Assembly: GCA_031292355.1 (NCBI GenBank)
Contig: JARLHI010000029.1
Span: 53,687-117,686, forward strand
Reading direction: 5' to 3'
DNA from: Candidatus Obscuribacterales bacterium
Lineage (GTDB): Bacteria; Cyanobacteriota; Vampirovibrionia; Obscuribacterales; Obscuribacteraceae
Length of the DNA stretch: 64,000 bases
Part shown: in pieces, positions 17,170-25,648 of the stretch
Layout: each line of letters opens with the position of its first letter
Numbering within the stretch: position 1 is the stretch's first letter
Notes under the pieces: generated by a model
Databases searched by the model: none
What the model was told of the DNA's origin: nothing
The model's input: the letters and a program-made list of their open reading frames with translations, nothing else
Position numbers and translations under genes: made by a program

Positions 17170-18948
17170 ATGTCAGAAGCAATAGTCAAATCAGCATTTG
17201 CCGGTAAAACTGAAATGCACGGGCTCACCCGAAATTTCGATTGGGCAAATTCTCCTGTGGGTCCTATTGATCAATGGTCACCTTCGTTAAAAACTGCAGT
17301 CAGCATCTGTCTTGAGTCGATGTTTCCGATCTGGATTTTGTGGGGCCGGCGTGAGCTCACCACGTTTTACAATGACGCGTACAGACCGATGCTTGGGCGC
17401 TTGAAACACCCACAGTTTTTGGGTCGATCGGGCAAAGCTTGCTGGAGCGAACTCTGGGATGTAGTCGGTGCCTCAATTGATCAGGTTTTTGTCAGTGGAG
17501 CTTCGGTCAGGGGCGAAAGGCAACTTTTGATCATGGAGCGCAATGGCTTTCTGGAAGAGACTTATTTTACTTACTCATACAGCGCCATCAAAAACCCTGA
17601 TGGTGAAGTGGGTGGGATGTTTTGCGCCTGCCATGAAGATACAAAAGAGGTTTTAGGTGCCAGGCGGTTAGCTAGTCTGCGACGTCTGACGGGCATGCCT
17701 GAAACAAAGGAGCAGGCAGCAGTTCTAGCCTGTGAGTCATTTGCAAGTAATGCTCACGATATCCCTTTTTCGCTAATTTATGAAGTGCAGGAAGCCCATT
17801 CGCCATTGCGTTATCTTGCCTCATCAGGCATTAAAGAAGAAGGTATTTGCGCACCACCTACGCTGGAGCTAAGAAGCAGTCAGGATGTCTTCCGCCTTTT
17901 CACCGTTGTGCGCCAGAGGAAGCCACTGCTCATTGAAAAAGTACAAAATCTAGACTGTTTTGAGCGTCAGCCCTGGAAGGAAACTCCAGAATCTGCGTAT
18001 GCCGTGCCTATCTTTTGTGCCAATCAAAAAGACCTCGAGGCTATTATAGTTTTTGGTATCAGTTCGAGACTTTTATTCGATGAAGAATATAAATCGTATC
18101 TGGAGTCTGTCGCCAATCACGTCGGTACTTTGATGGCTGCAGCTCGTAGCATCAAAGACGGCATCACGCGTTCCGAACAACTGGCGGAGGTGGCGCAATT
18201 CAAAAACGATTTGGCTGCGCAACTGGAAGTACAGGTGCACGAGCGATCACAGGAAGTCCTCAAAACAAGTGCCGAATTAAGGGCTCTGGCGAAATTGGTC
18301 TCGGAGCAAGTGCAGGAACCAGCCGTAATCATCTCCAGCTATTTGAAGCTGCTTGCAGTTAGATACAAAGGACGTCTGGGCGAAGATGCAGACGAATTTA
18401 TCGAAAAATGCAGCGCCGCAAGCACCACTGTCAGCCACATGGTAGATGACCTCTGGCATTATTTGCGGGTCGACAATGCCGATATGGCGTTCACTTCCAT
18501 TGACGTTTCAGAGCGAATTGACAGAGCTTCGCGCGGGCTGGACGAATTGTTAGAAAGCAGCGGAGCAACCCTTTTGATGCCTGATTCCACACCTAATCTG
18601 ACGGCAAACGCAGCTCAAATCGAGCATTTGTTTGCCAATCTCATTCATAACGCCATCAGATTTTCTCGCTTAGGTGTTGCTCCCGAGATCAAAATCACCT
18701 GTCAGTCTCTGGACTCGGAAATTCTCTTTAGAGTCACTGACAATGGGGTAGGTATCGATTCAATGCACCGTGGCGATATTTTTAAGCCTTTTGTGCGCAT
18801 CAATGCGCGTCCGGACTCAACGGGAACCGGCATGGGACTTGCGATTGCGGAAAAAATCGTGCATGCCCACAAAGGACGTATCTGGGTTGAGTCTAGCGGT
18901 GACGACGGTTCGACCTTCTGTTTTACGCTGGCCAAAAATCCCGCCTAA
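17170..18948 (+). CDS. PAS-GAF sensor histidine kinase lacking the H-box histidine
   Basis: 592 residues, soluble. A PAS domain of the phytochrome-associated style occupies about 20-165 (DWANSPVGPIDQWSPSLKTA; FYNDAYRPMLG; CWSELWDVVG; RNGFLEETYFTYSYS). A GAF-like domain follows at about 178-318, a coiled coil at 330-370, then the dimerisation helix and an intact HATPase domain (LIHNAIRFSR, VTDNGVGID, IFKPFVRI, GTGMGLAIAEKIVHAHKG). In this class the H-box reads S-H-D-L-Q-E-P; here the same place reads SEQVQEP, with Glu379 instead of His. Autophosphorylation at the usual site is therefore impossible. It may bind ATP and regulate a partner, or be decaying. No response regulator is adjacent. Confidence 0.85.
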   Translation: MSEAIVKSAFAGKTEMHGLTRNFDWANSPVGPIDQWSPSLKTAVSICLESMFPIWILWGRRELTTFYNDAYRPMLGRLKHPQFLGRSGKACWSELWDVVGASIDQVFVSGASVRGERQLLIMERNGFLEETYFTYSYSAIKNPDGEVGGMFCACHEDTKEVLGARRLASLRRLTGMPETKEQAAVLACESFASNAHDIPFSLIYEVQEAHSPLRYLASSGIKEEGICAPPTLELRSSQDVFRLFTVVRQRKPLLIEKVQNLDCFERQPWKETPESAYAVPIFCANQKDLEAIIVFGISSRLLFDEEYKSYLESVANHVGTLMAAARSIKDGITRSEQLAEVAQFKNDLAAQLEVQVHERSQEVLKTSAELRALAKLVSEQVQEPAVIISSYLKLLAVRYKGRLGEDADEFIEKCSAASTTVSHMVDDLWHYLRVDNADMAFTSIDVSERIDRASRGLDELLESSGATLLMPDSTPNLTANAAQIEHLFANLIHNAIRFSRLGVAPEIKITCQSLDSEILFRVTDNGVGIDSMHRGDIFKPFVRINARPDSTGTGMGLAIAEKIVHAHKGRIWVESSGDDGSTFCFTLAKNPA

Positions 18949-19220
18949 TTTTGGCATTGGTCAGCATAATCTAGCGCTAGCTGTGGCAACAAATTTTGCG
19001 ACTATTTGAGGCGTTGTCAAGAATTTCTCTTTACTGTGTGGCAGCTCCTCTGATAACTAATATTCATATCCACTTACTTTCTTATTTTTTCGGTCGTCTT
19101 TCTCTAAACCAAACCCCAGCTTTCTATCGCTTTAAATATTCAGGCAACTTTAGTTGCTCTGTTTCATTCCACCCATATTCTTTTCGTTGATTTTCAATTG
19201 ATTTTTCACTAAGGACTATC

Positions 19221-19934
19221 ATGACCTCGTTCGCCAACACCACCGTCGCCCAAGCCAACAGCACCGAGATTTCCGCCGAAGATAACAACCAGCAAGAGAG
19301 CACTCCCCTGACTGCCGTCGATGCTCGCATCGCCGTCTTGCAAGCGCTCATTGGTCAAGTCATCGAAGGCGTCGTCACGAATGTGACCGAGTACGGTGTG
19401 TTTGTGGGTGTCGGCAACGGAAACAAGGAAAGCGGTTTGCTGCACACCAATGGTATGACTGGCAACGCTCGCGCGCGCCTCTCGACCATTGCCGTCGGCG
19501 ATACGCTCAAGGTCACCATCACTTCGGTCAAGCGTAAGCCCAATTTCCAGGGCAAGCTCCTCATCGACCTCAGCGAACTGGCCATCCCGGTGTCCAAGCT
19601 CAAGACCTTCGTCGGCGCCGACACCAAGATCACGGGCACCATCATCGGTCGTTTCGACGATTACCTGCTGGTTGGTCTGTCCGATGGTTTGCAAGCGCGT
19701 TTGCCTATCTCCAAGCTTGGTGGCACTTCGCTCGAAGCTTTGAAGAAGGGTGTCACCGTCAAGGCGAGCGTGTTCAGCGTGGAGGGTTCGAATGTCGTGC
19801 TCACGCGCGAAAGCATCGATTCCGTGCATGCCCGCGCCAAGCGTGAAGCCGCCCGTGCTCAAAACCGCATGCAGGCTCAGGAGTTCCGCAGCAACAAGAA
19901 GAGCGCGGGTGGCGGCAAGAAGAATAAGAAGTAA
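19221..19934 (+). CDS. S1-domain RNA-binding protein, two modules
   Basis: 237 residues. Module one at about 42-115 (IGQVIEGVVTNVTEYGVFVG, then SGLLHTNGM) is a canonical S1 fold; module two at about 128-195 (ITGTIIGRFDDYLLVGLSDG) is divergent. The tail is very basic (RAKREAARAQNRMQAQ and NKKSAGGGKKNKK), likely for RNA contact. AAGGA lies 5 bases before the start. It is a paralogue of the gene ending at 13885, with the same module order but lacking the first module. Codons are GC-rich compared with the AT-rich leader, suggesting strong expression. The 272-base leader shows no coding frame. Confidence 0.8.
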   Translation: MTSFANTTVAQANSTEISAEDNNQQESTPLTAVDARIAVLQALIGQVIEGVVTNVTEYGVFVGVGNGNKESGLLHTNGMTGNARARLSTIAVGDTLKVTITSVKRKPNFQGKLLIDLSELAIPVSKLKTFVGADTKITGTIIGRFDDYLLVGLSDGLQARLPISKLGGTSLEALKKGVTVKASVFSVEGSNVVLTRESIDSVHARAKREAARAQNRMQAQEFRSNKKSAGGGKKNKK

Positions 19935-20018
19935 TTTGCATTGATGCAGCCATCTGCTCACCTTGAGTGGATGGCTGTCTGAGCGGGAGCAGAAGCCTTT
20001 ATTCTTTTGGAGAGTATT

Positions 20019-20297
20019 ATGTTTTTGGCTACCATTGCAGGGAAGCTCCGAAGCATCCTGGGTCGCAGTTCTGCCCAGGACGCATTTGAGCAAAATTACC
20101 AAGCCGAAGTCGATGAGGCAATCGCGAAGGGTTTCCCGGTACCGCCGCGCGCGCGCGAATTGCCGTTCAGTAGGCGTAAACCTGTTCGTGAAACAGGTCC
20201 TTCGTATGAGGAAAGTTACCAAGCCAAAGTCGATGAGGCAATCGCGCGCGGACATCCAATCCCGCCACGTGCGCGCGACTTGCCGAGTACTTTCTAA
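20019..20297 (+). CDS. Small protein with an internal tandem duplication
   Basis: 92 residues from ATG 20019, which has GGAGAG upstream; a TTG at 20007 in the same frame is less likely. Two near-identical blocks of about 24 residues are separated by a basic linker: NYQAEVDEAIAKGFPVPPRA with ELP after it, and SYQAKVDEAIARGHPIPPRA with DLP after it. The DNA also repeats, for example the bases coding YQAxVDEAIA. The protein has no TM. It lies 84 bases after the S1 gene and may be co-transcribed. Function unknown; the block could be a short linear binding element present twice. Confidence 0.65.
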   Translation: MFLATIAGKLRSILGRSSAQDAFEQNYQAEVDEAIAKGFPVPPRARELPFSRRKPVRETGPSYEESYQAKVDEAIARGHPIPPRARDLPSTF

Positions 20298-20498
20298 CAG
20301 CTCCCTTGCACATTCGAGGGCAAAAGGCGCCTGGTTCGTTGATTTTCAATGGACTGGGCTAAACCTTTTTTTTGTTTTATACTTTGCCAAAAATGATATT
20401 TAAAGTGAAAGCAATATAAGAAAAATAGCAGGGTAGTAATCTGGAACCTACTCATCTGTCGCCCCGTCGACCCCAAAACACCCCTGGAGAATTTTAAA

Positions 20499-20843
20499 AT
20501 GAATAGCCCAATTAAACTGGTTGCAGCAATGATGATTGTTGGTGGATTGAGTCAGGCAGCTTATGCTGATGAAAGTTCAGTTACTTCGACATCTTCAAAC
20601 GGTGCTGGAACAAGCACCGACAAAGTTAAAGCGACCTCAGGACCAGACGGCGCCAAAGTCTCCCACACCAAAACCAATGTGCAAGCTAACGGCGACGGCA
20701 GTGTTAGCGCCACCAAGCAACACGTCAGCCACACATTGGGCGCTGATGGCAGTGCTTCGACTCACAAGTCGGCTTCATCGACAACCGTAAATCCTGATGG
20801 TTCTTCTTCCTCAGCAAGCACCTCTACTCACAAATCCGAATAG
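20499..20843 (+). CDS. Secreted Ser/Thr-rich protein
   Basis: 114 residues. A clear signal peptide (KLVAAMMIVGGLSQAAYA, cleavage probably after AYA near residue 23) is followed by a low-complexity mature part rich in Ser, Thr, Gly, Asp and Lys, with recurring G-x-D-G-(S/A) turns (GPDGAKVSH, GDGSVSATKQHVSH, GADGSAS, NPDGSSS) about 20 residues apart. It is probably extracytoplasmic and partly disordered. A Shine-Dalgarno of GGAG precedes the start and a strong terminator follows. No family named. Confidence 0.65.
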   Translation: MNSPIKLVAAMMIVGGLSQAAYADESSVTSTSSNGAGTSTDKVKATSGPDGAKVSHTKTNVQANGDGSVSATKQHVSHTLGADGSASTHKSASSTTVNPDGSSSSASTSTHKSE

Positions 20844-20871
20844 ATCTTTTTTCGGCGAACGAAGAAAACAA

Positions 20872-20910
20872 AAAAGTCAGGGCGGGATTTACGGTCCTGC
20901 CCTGACTTTT
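20872..20910. terminator. Bidirectional terminator between convergent genes
   Basis: AAAAGTCAGGGCGGGA pairs almost perfectly with TCCTGCCCTGACTTTT around a short loop; A-runs and T-runs flank both sides. It can end both the secreted-protein gene (plus) and the tricorn protease gene (minus). Confidence 0.85.
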
Positions 20911-20937
20911 AGTTCAACTCATGATTCTTGAAGACTC

Positions 20938-23900
20938 TTAGCGTTTGTGCGGAGTCTTTTTCTTTGTGTCACCGGCGCGAACGACGGGAACATTGGCGCT
21001 GCCAGCACTCGCGACCATGCTTGCGCCTTCCGGCACAGGCGGGATCGCTTTCTTGGGACGCTTGCTGAAGTCTGGCACCACAACTGGATTTGCACTCAGC
21101 TCATCGAGGGCGATTTCGATGGCTTTGTCCAGCTGCGGGTCGATACCATTTCTCCAGTCTTGAGGACTGATATCGACGTCGAAGTCAGGTGTAGCACCGT
21201 GATTTTCGACAGACCATCCCACATCCTGAAAGTAGAACGCATATTCAGGAACAGTGATGACCGTGCCATCGACCAGCGTGTGATGAGGGTCGATACCGAT
21301 GACCCCACCCCAAGTGCGCTTGCCCACGACTTTGCCGACATTATAGAGTCGCATCGCATGGCTGATGATGTCGCCATCGGAAGCAGTGAACTGATTCGCG
21401 ATAGCCACCTTCGGACCGGCCACTGACTCCATCGGGTAAGTCGTCGTGCCATTCCAGCGAGAGATGTCCCATCCTTTCACCTGCCGGAGTAACACCTGCA
21501 GGATCAAAGAGGAGACAGAGCCTCCGCCGTTATAGCGAACGTCGACGACCAGGCCTTGCTTGCTATGTTCGAGCTGGAATGAGCGATAGAATTCGCCATA
21601 ACCAGCTTCGCTCATGTCCGGGATATGCACATAACCCAGGCGACCTTTACTCTTTTTGTGTACTTGACGACGATTTTCGTTGACCCAGGCGCGATAGCGC
21701 AAAGGCTCTTCATCTCCGAGGGCGTCAATGGTCACCTGCCGGACTTCGTCAGCGACGTTCTTGATGGTCAAACCGACTCTCTTGAACGCTTTATTGACCA
21801 GCAGTTTCTGGGGACTTTCTTCAGCCGATACGGGTACGCCATCAACAGCCGTAATCAGGTCACCAGTGGTGATACCAAGACCGGCGGCTGCAAGTGGTGA
21901 ATCAGCTCCTTCTTCGCCCGGTTCTCCCCTAATAATCGAGGTGATCCGATAGCCGTTGCGCTTTTTGTCCCACGAGAAGTCCGCGCCCAGATAGCCCTGG
22001 TAGTAAGTCCTCGCCGATGCCTGGTAATCGCCACCAGACTGATAAGCGTGTGATGTGCCGAGTTCGCCGAGTACTTCCCAGAGAACGTCTCCGAGATCGC
22101 TGCGAGTTCTCACTCGCGGCAAAAGTCTGGAATACCTGTCTTTGACAAGTTCCCAGTCGACTTGCGACATGTCTTCGGTCCAGAAATTCTGAGCCTGCAA
22201 GCGCCACGCTTCATGGAAGATTTGCGCCCATTCGTCCTGCGGTTTGACTGACACTTCAACATCAGACAAATCGATCAAACCAGTCCGCCGAGAATACTCG
22301 TTGGTTGGCTCGTCGATGGCGTCAGTTTCAGCTTGAATCTCTTCGACGACGTCGAAGACGCGAATCGTCTCTTTGCCCTCGCCCGTGTGGAAGAAGACAA
22401 ATTGGCCATTCTTGGACAAATGCACATCACCAACCGGTGTTGCCACTTGAATCAGGCGTTGTTGTTCGAAGTCATAGAGCCAGAGCGTGCAATGGCGCGC
22501 TGCTTGCTCGGTGATCCACGAACCACTAGCCTCTTCATGAGCAGCCGAGACGCTGTCATATTCGACGAACAATACTCGCCCGTGCGCTGCAAACAGCGAC
22601 GTGTAGTTGCCGACAGCTATGGGAAAAGCGACAACTCGCTCGAGAATGCCGTCGAAGTCGATGTCAATCGATGTTCCTTCCTGGAGTGCGCCGGCCCTGC
22701 TTTCTCGGTCCACTTTGACGAGAGGATTGGGACTTTCGATGAAAGGCGAGGCTACACTTGGACGAAGCGGCACTGCGTAGAGTCGTTTCGAGTAGATGAA
22801 ACCCATGTCTTTCTTGACCGCATCCCATTGCGGCTTGAAAGTTCGGGAGGATACGAAGTAGATATAGTTTCCTTCCGGGTCCCAGGCTGGCTTGCAGTCG
22901 CTGAATTGACCGCTCGTTAGATCATGCGCTGCGCCCGTGATTGCATTCGCGACGCGAATACGACCGGTACCAGCGAAGAGGTCACGAGTGGGTGTGGAAG
23001 GCATGGTGTAAGCCAGCCAGACGCCATCAGGCGACCAGCGGACATCACTGATGTTGCCCACCTCCCCGGTGTCGATCAACTTGGCCGTGTGCGTTTCCAG
23101 GTCGATGACGAACAGCTCGTTGCGGTGATTAGTGACCGCAACGAGTTTGTTCGACGCCGTCAGTTCCCCGAATCGACCAAGGTCTTGTGTGGAGACGATC
23201 ACAGGCTGTTTGCTCTGGTCGGCAAAGTGCACCTCCAGTCGTTCGTGACCGGCGGCATCATTTACCACGACAAAGCGTTTGCCGTCAGGCATCCAATCGA
23301 TCAACCGATAGCGGCTGCGATTACCGGTGCCGTGCTGAGTGGAGTGTCCACCCCAGTTTGGCCTGACTATTGGCTGACCGCGAGCAATGAGAGCAATGGA
23401 GTGACCGTCAGGGTGTGGTGCGAAAGACTCTAGCCACTCGGTTGCTGGTACCAGTTTGCGCTCGGTCTGCCGGCTCAGGATGGGAACGTTGACCGAAATT
23501 TTCTCGTTGCTGTTCTTGCGTGGGTCCAGAACGAAAAGGTCACCGCCTGCGGTGTATACGATACGCTGCCCATCGGTCGACGGAAAGCGCACGTAATACT
23601 CGGTATGGCTGGTGTGCTTGCGCACGCGTGAGCCATCCGGCAGGCACGAGTAGATGTTGGCGATGCCCTCGTGGTCGGAGGCAAAGTAGACTTTGCCATT
23701 TATCCACATCGGGCAAACAACGTTGCCGTTGAGATGACGCACGAAGTGCTTGTATTCACCGGAGCCATCGCTGTCGATCCAGAGTTCTCCTTTTTGACCG
23801 CCACGATAGCGTTTCCAGGAGGCAGAATCGATTTCGTTGGTACCGATGACGGTGGCGCCATTGTCATTGATGGAGAAGCTCTCCAGCAAGCCCAGAGGCA

Positions 23901-24294
23901 AAGCTGTTGGCTGTCCACCTTGGGCAGAGACTGAGTAGGCGCTACAGGTGCGCGAGAACGCCACGCCTGAATTGGCCGCAAACAGGAGTTTCTTTCCGTT
24001 TGAAGACCAACCGCTCAGACTGATGTGCCCGCCCATATGGGTGATGCGGACAGGTGCAGAGCCAGCGGACGAAATGACGTACAGTTCATTTGGTCCGTCT
24101 TCGTCGCTGACGTATGCAATTTGGAGACCATCAGGGGAGACGCGGGGGAAGCTGCAATCCTGATCGCCTGTCGTGATGCGCACAGCGGTGCCACCACTTA
24201 CAGGAACAGACCAGAGATTGCCCTCGCAGACAAAAAACACAGTGTCACCGAAGATTGTCGGGTGTTTGTAATAGCCTGGTTGGGGGTGAGACAT
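20938..24294 (-). CDS. Tricorn protease homologue (S41 family)
   Basis: 1118 residues from the start at 24294, which has AGGAGG upstream; the longer frame to 24405 adds a segment without protein character. The order is the tricorn one: a six-bladed beta-propeller (about 1-300; FPRVSPDGLQIAYVSDEDGP), a seven-bladed propeller (about 310-680; DVRWSPDGVWLAYTMPS), the C1 helical region (WRLQAQNFWTEDM), a PDZ domain (near 790-860; TTGDLITAVDGVPVSAEE) and the C2 peptidase core. The nucleophile is the Ser in TASDGD, and VVDVRYNGGGSVSS matches the family. Tricorn degrades oligopeptides released by the proteasome or other proteases. Cytoplasmic: no signal peptide. The tail after 1075 is Pro/Lys-rich and ends KKKTPHKR. 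Monocistronic. Confidence 0.92.
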   Translation of the reverse strand: MSHPQPGYYKHPTIFGDTVFFVCEGNLWSVPVSGGTAVRITTGDQDCSFPRVSPDGLQIAYVSDEDGPNELYVISSAGSAPVRITHMGGHISLSGWSSNGKKLLFAANSGVAFSRTCSAYSVSAQGGQPTALPLGLLESFSINDNGATVIGTNEIDSASWKRYRGGQKGELWIDSDGSGEYKHFVRHLNGNVVCPMWINGKVYFASDHEGIANIYSCLPDGSRVRKHTSHTEYYVRFPSTDGQRIVYTAGGDLFVLDPRKNSNEKISVNVPILSRQTERKLVPATEWLESFAPHPDGHSIALIARGQPIVRPNWGGHSTQHGTGNRSRYRLIDWMPDGKRFVVVNDAAGHERLEVHFADQSKQPVIVSTQDLGRFGELTASNKLVAVTNHRNELFVIDLETHTAKLIDTGEVGNISDVRWSPDGVWLAYTMPSTPTRDLFAGTGRIRVANAITGAAHDLTSGQFSDCKPAWDPEGNYIYFVSSRTFKPQWDAVKKDMGFIYSKRLYAVPLRPSVASPFIESPNPLVKVDRESRAGALQEGTSIDIDFDGILERVVAFPIAVGNYTSLFAAHGRVLFVEYDSVSAAHEEASGSWITEQAARHCTLWLYDFEQQRLIQVATPVGDVHLSKNGQFVFFHTGEGKETIRVFDVVEEIQAETDAIDEPTNEYSRRTGLIDLSDVEVSVKPQDEWAQIFHEAWRLQAQNFWTEDMSQVDWELVKDRYSRLLPRVRTRSDLGDVLWEVLGELGTSHAYQSGGDYQASARTYYQGYLGADFSWDKKRNGYRITSIIRGEPGEEGADSPLAAAGLGITTGDLITAVDGVPVSAEESPQKLLVNKAFKRVGLTIKNVADEVRQVTIDALGDEEPLRYRAWVNENRRQVHKKSKGRLGYVHIPDMSEAGYGEFYRSFQLEHSKQGLVVDVRYNGGGSVSSLILQVLLRQVKGWDISRWNGTTTYPMESVAGPKVAIANQFTASDGDIISHAMRLYNVGKVVGKRTWGGVIGIDPHHTLVDGTVITVPEYAFYFQDVGWSVENHGATPDFDVDISPQDWRNGIDPQLDKAIEIALDELSANPVVVPDFSKRPKKAIPPVPEGASMVASAGSANVPVVRAGDTKKKTPHKR

Positions 24295-25091
24295 GGCAAG
24301 CCTCCTGGAAGGTAGGAGAATTTGTGATTTGACGGATGGGTGGATAAGCAAAATTTGGAGTAGTAGCGAAATTTGCGCGGGCCTCAACTGGGGGCACACT
24401 GGCACACGGTCAAGCTGCGGCTGTCAAGCAAGCGCTCTTAACCTGAAGGTGATGAATATAGTTGGGTCAGTTGAAGTTGGTTTGGGGATTTCTTTGAATT
24501 CGAGTTTTTGAATGCGTACCGCGAGTGTAAACTGCTTGAGTTACAATTAGCCATCTTGGCAAGACTGGGTCTGGCGCCAGGTTGCGCTCTCTGCAGATGG
24601 ACAATTTCTGGAATGCCGTCGGCCGTGCTTTTTAGCTAAACTTGTAAAGATAGCGGAGCTACACCGGTCTGCTCCATAAACACTAAAAGTGGTCTGAATG
24701 GTGTTGATGTCAGGAGCTTGACGACATTGGAGCCCTTTTGTGAGAAGTGTCTCCGTGGTATTGAATTGGTGGTGTTTAGATATATGTACTATACATTATA
24801 GTTGTCAAAATATTTTTATTGAGGTCCGAAAATTGAGTTCGGTGTTTTATGTGTCGATACTTTGTTCTTCTGAAAAGTGTGGAAAAGGCGTTCGCCTTTC
24901 CCGGAGATAACAAACTGTTATCGTTCAACTAGCGCTGGACTTTAGCGGCCTTCGACGTTGCGTCGAAAAACTTCGAGTTCGTTTTCTGTTCCAGAAACGG
25001 TATACGCTATAAGCGCACCGCTACCCCAACCACCTGGGATAATTTGTAATTTCTCCAGTATTTACGCCCTTTCCATTTTTGAAAGCCAAAC
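24295..25091. other. Intergenic region with a run of stem-loops
   Basis: About 800 bases without a credible coding frame. The part next to the tricorn start should hold its promoter. The part 24881-24999 is a dense series of stem-loops, annotated separately. The middle (about 24500-24870) is AT-rich and shows no structure I can support. Confidence 0.5.
24881..24999. ncRNA. Candidate structured RNA: five consecutive stem-loops
   Basis: In 119 bases there are: GGAAAAGGC/GCCTTTCC (24881-24901, one bulge); a perfect 7-bp GATAACA/TGTTATC with a 3-base loop (24906-24922); a weak CGCT/AGCG (24933-24947); a perfect 7-bp TTCGACG/CGTCGAA (24951-24967); and CGTTTCTG/CAGAAACG with one bulged T (24980-24999). 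No protein frame explains this. It could be a small RNA, a 3'-end array for the minus-strand gene ending at 25092, or a repeat-derived element. The strand is not determined. Confidence 0.4.
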
Positions 25092-25568
25092 TTAGTAAGG
25101 GGTACCGTGATGCTTGTAACCGTCTCCAAAAACCTTGAAGGGGTGACGCTCTTTGAGTGCTTGAACGAGGTTCGCATCGCTGGGTTGGACATAGTACGTC
25201 GCATGGTTGGGGCGCTTACCTTTGAACTCAATGCCTCCAAATGCAGAATCTGGTGCCGCCGATTTGTTTGTCGGGCTGACAATGGCGTCGATATACACAG
25301 CCGCATCGAAGGTATCCGATGTGACCGTAAGCAAATCATCGGACTTGAAGAAAGTATTCTGTTCGTTTTCGTTTCTGATGTACGACAGAATATCTTCGTA
25401 GGGTAAGCGGGTGATATATAACTTCAATTGGCACATTGCGCAGATTTGCAATGTGCACTCGGTGCCAAAAGAAGTCTCGCAGAGTTCCTTGAATTCCGTC
25501 ACAAGCGTCTGAAACTGCTTGAACGAGATTGCTAGAAAGTGATTGCCGATACTCAGTTTTGAAGACAT
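25092..25568 (-). CDS. Hypothetical protein, 158 residues
   Basis: No family recognised. The protein is mixed alpha/beta, soluble, with four Cys in the first third (ELCETSFGTECTLQICAMCQ) that could be a metal or disulphide site. It ends with a Tyr/His-rich stretch (GDGYKHHGTPY). The start at 25568 is preceded by an A-rich leader with GGG-type spacing that is only moderate. It may be co-transcribed with the lysozyme gene upstream (80 bases apart). The reading frame is clean and its composition protein-like. Confidence 0.55.
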   Translation of the reverse strand: MSSKLSIGNHFLAISFKQFQTLVTEFKELCETSFGTECTLQICAMCQLKLYITRLPYEDILSYIRNENEQNTFFKSDDLLTVTSDTFDAAVYIDAIVSPTNKSAAPDSAFGGIEFKGKRPNHATYYVQPSDANLVQALKERHPFKVFGDGYKHHGTPY

Positions 25569-25648
25569 TCGGATAACCCTTTTTTTCGCCGCACCGAAGC
25601 CTCAGGCAGCGCAAATACTGCTCGAGGCTCGTCTTGCTGATTTTGTTT

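Noticed and set aside
19209..20255. A 348-residue minus-strand frame across the second S1 gene
   Set aside because: Length arises from GC-rich codons of the S1 gene on the other strand; the sense frame has clear S1 motifs and a ribosome site.
19963..20403. A 146-residue plus-strand frame overlapping the small duplicated gene
   Set aside because: It is a shifted reading of the repeat DNA (Arg/Ser/Lys-rich, no Shine-Dalgarno); the frame at 20019 has a ribosome site and normal composition.
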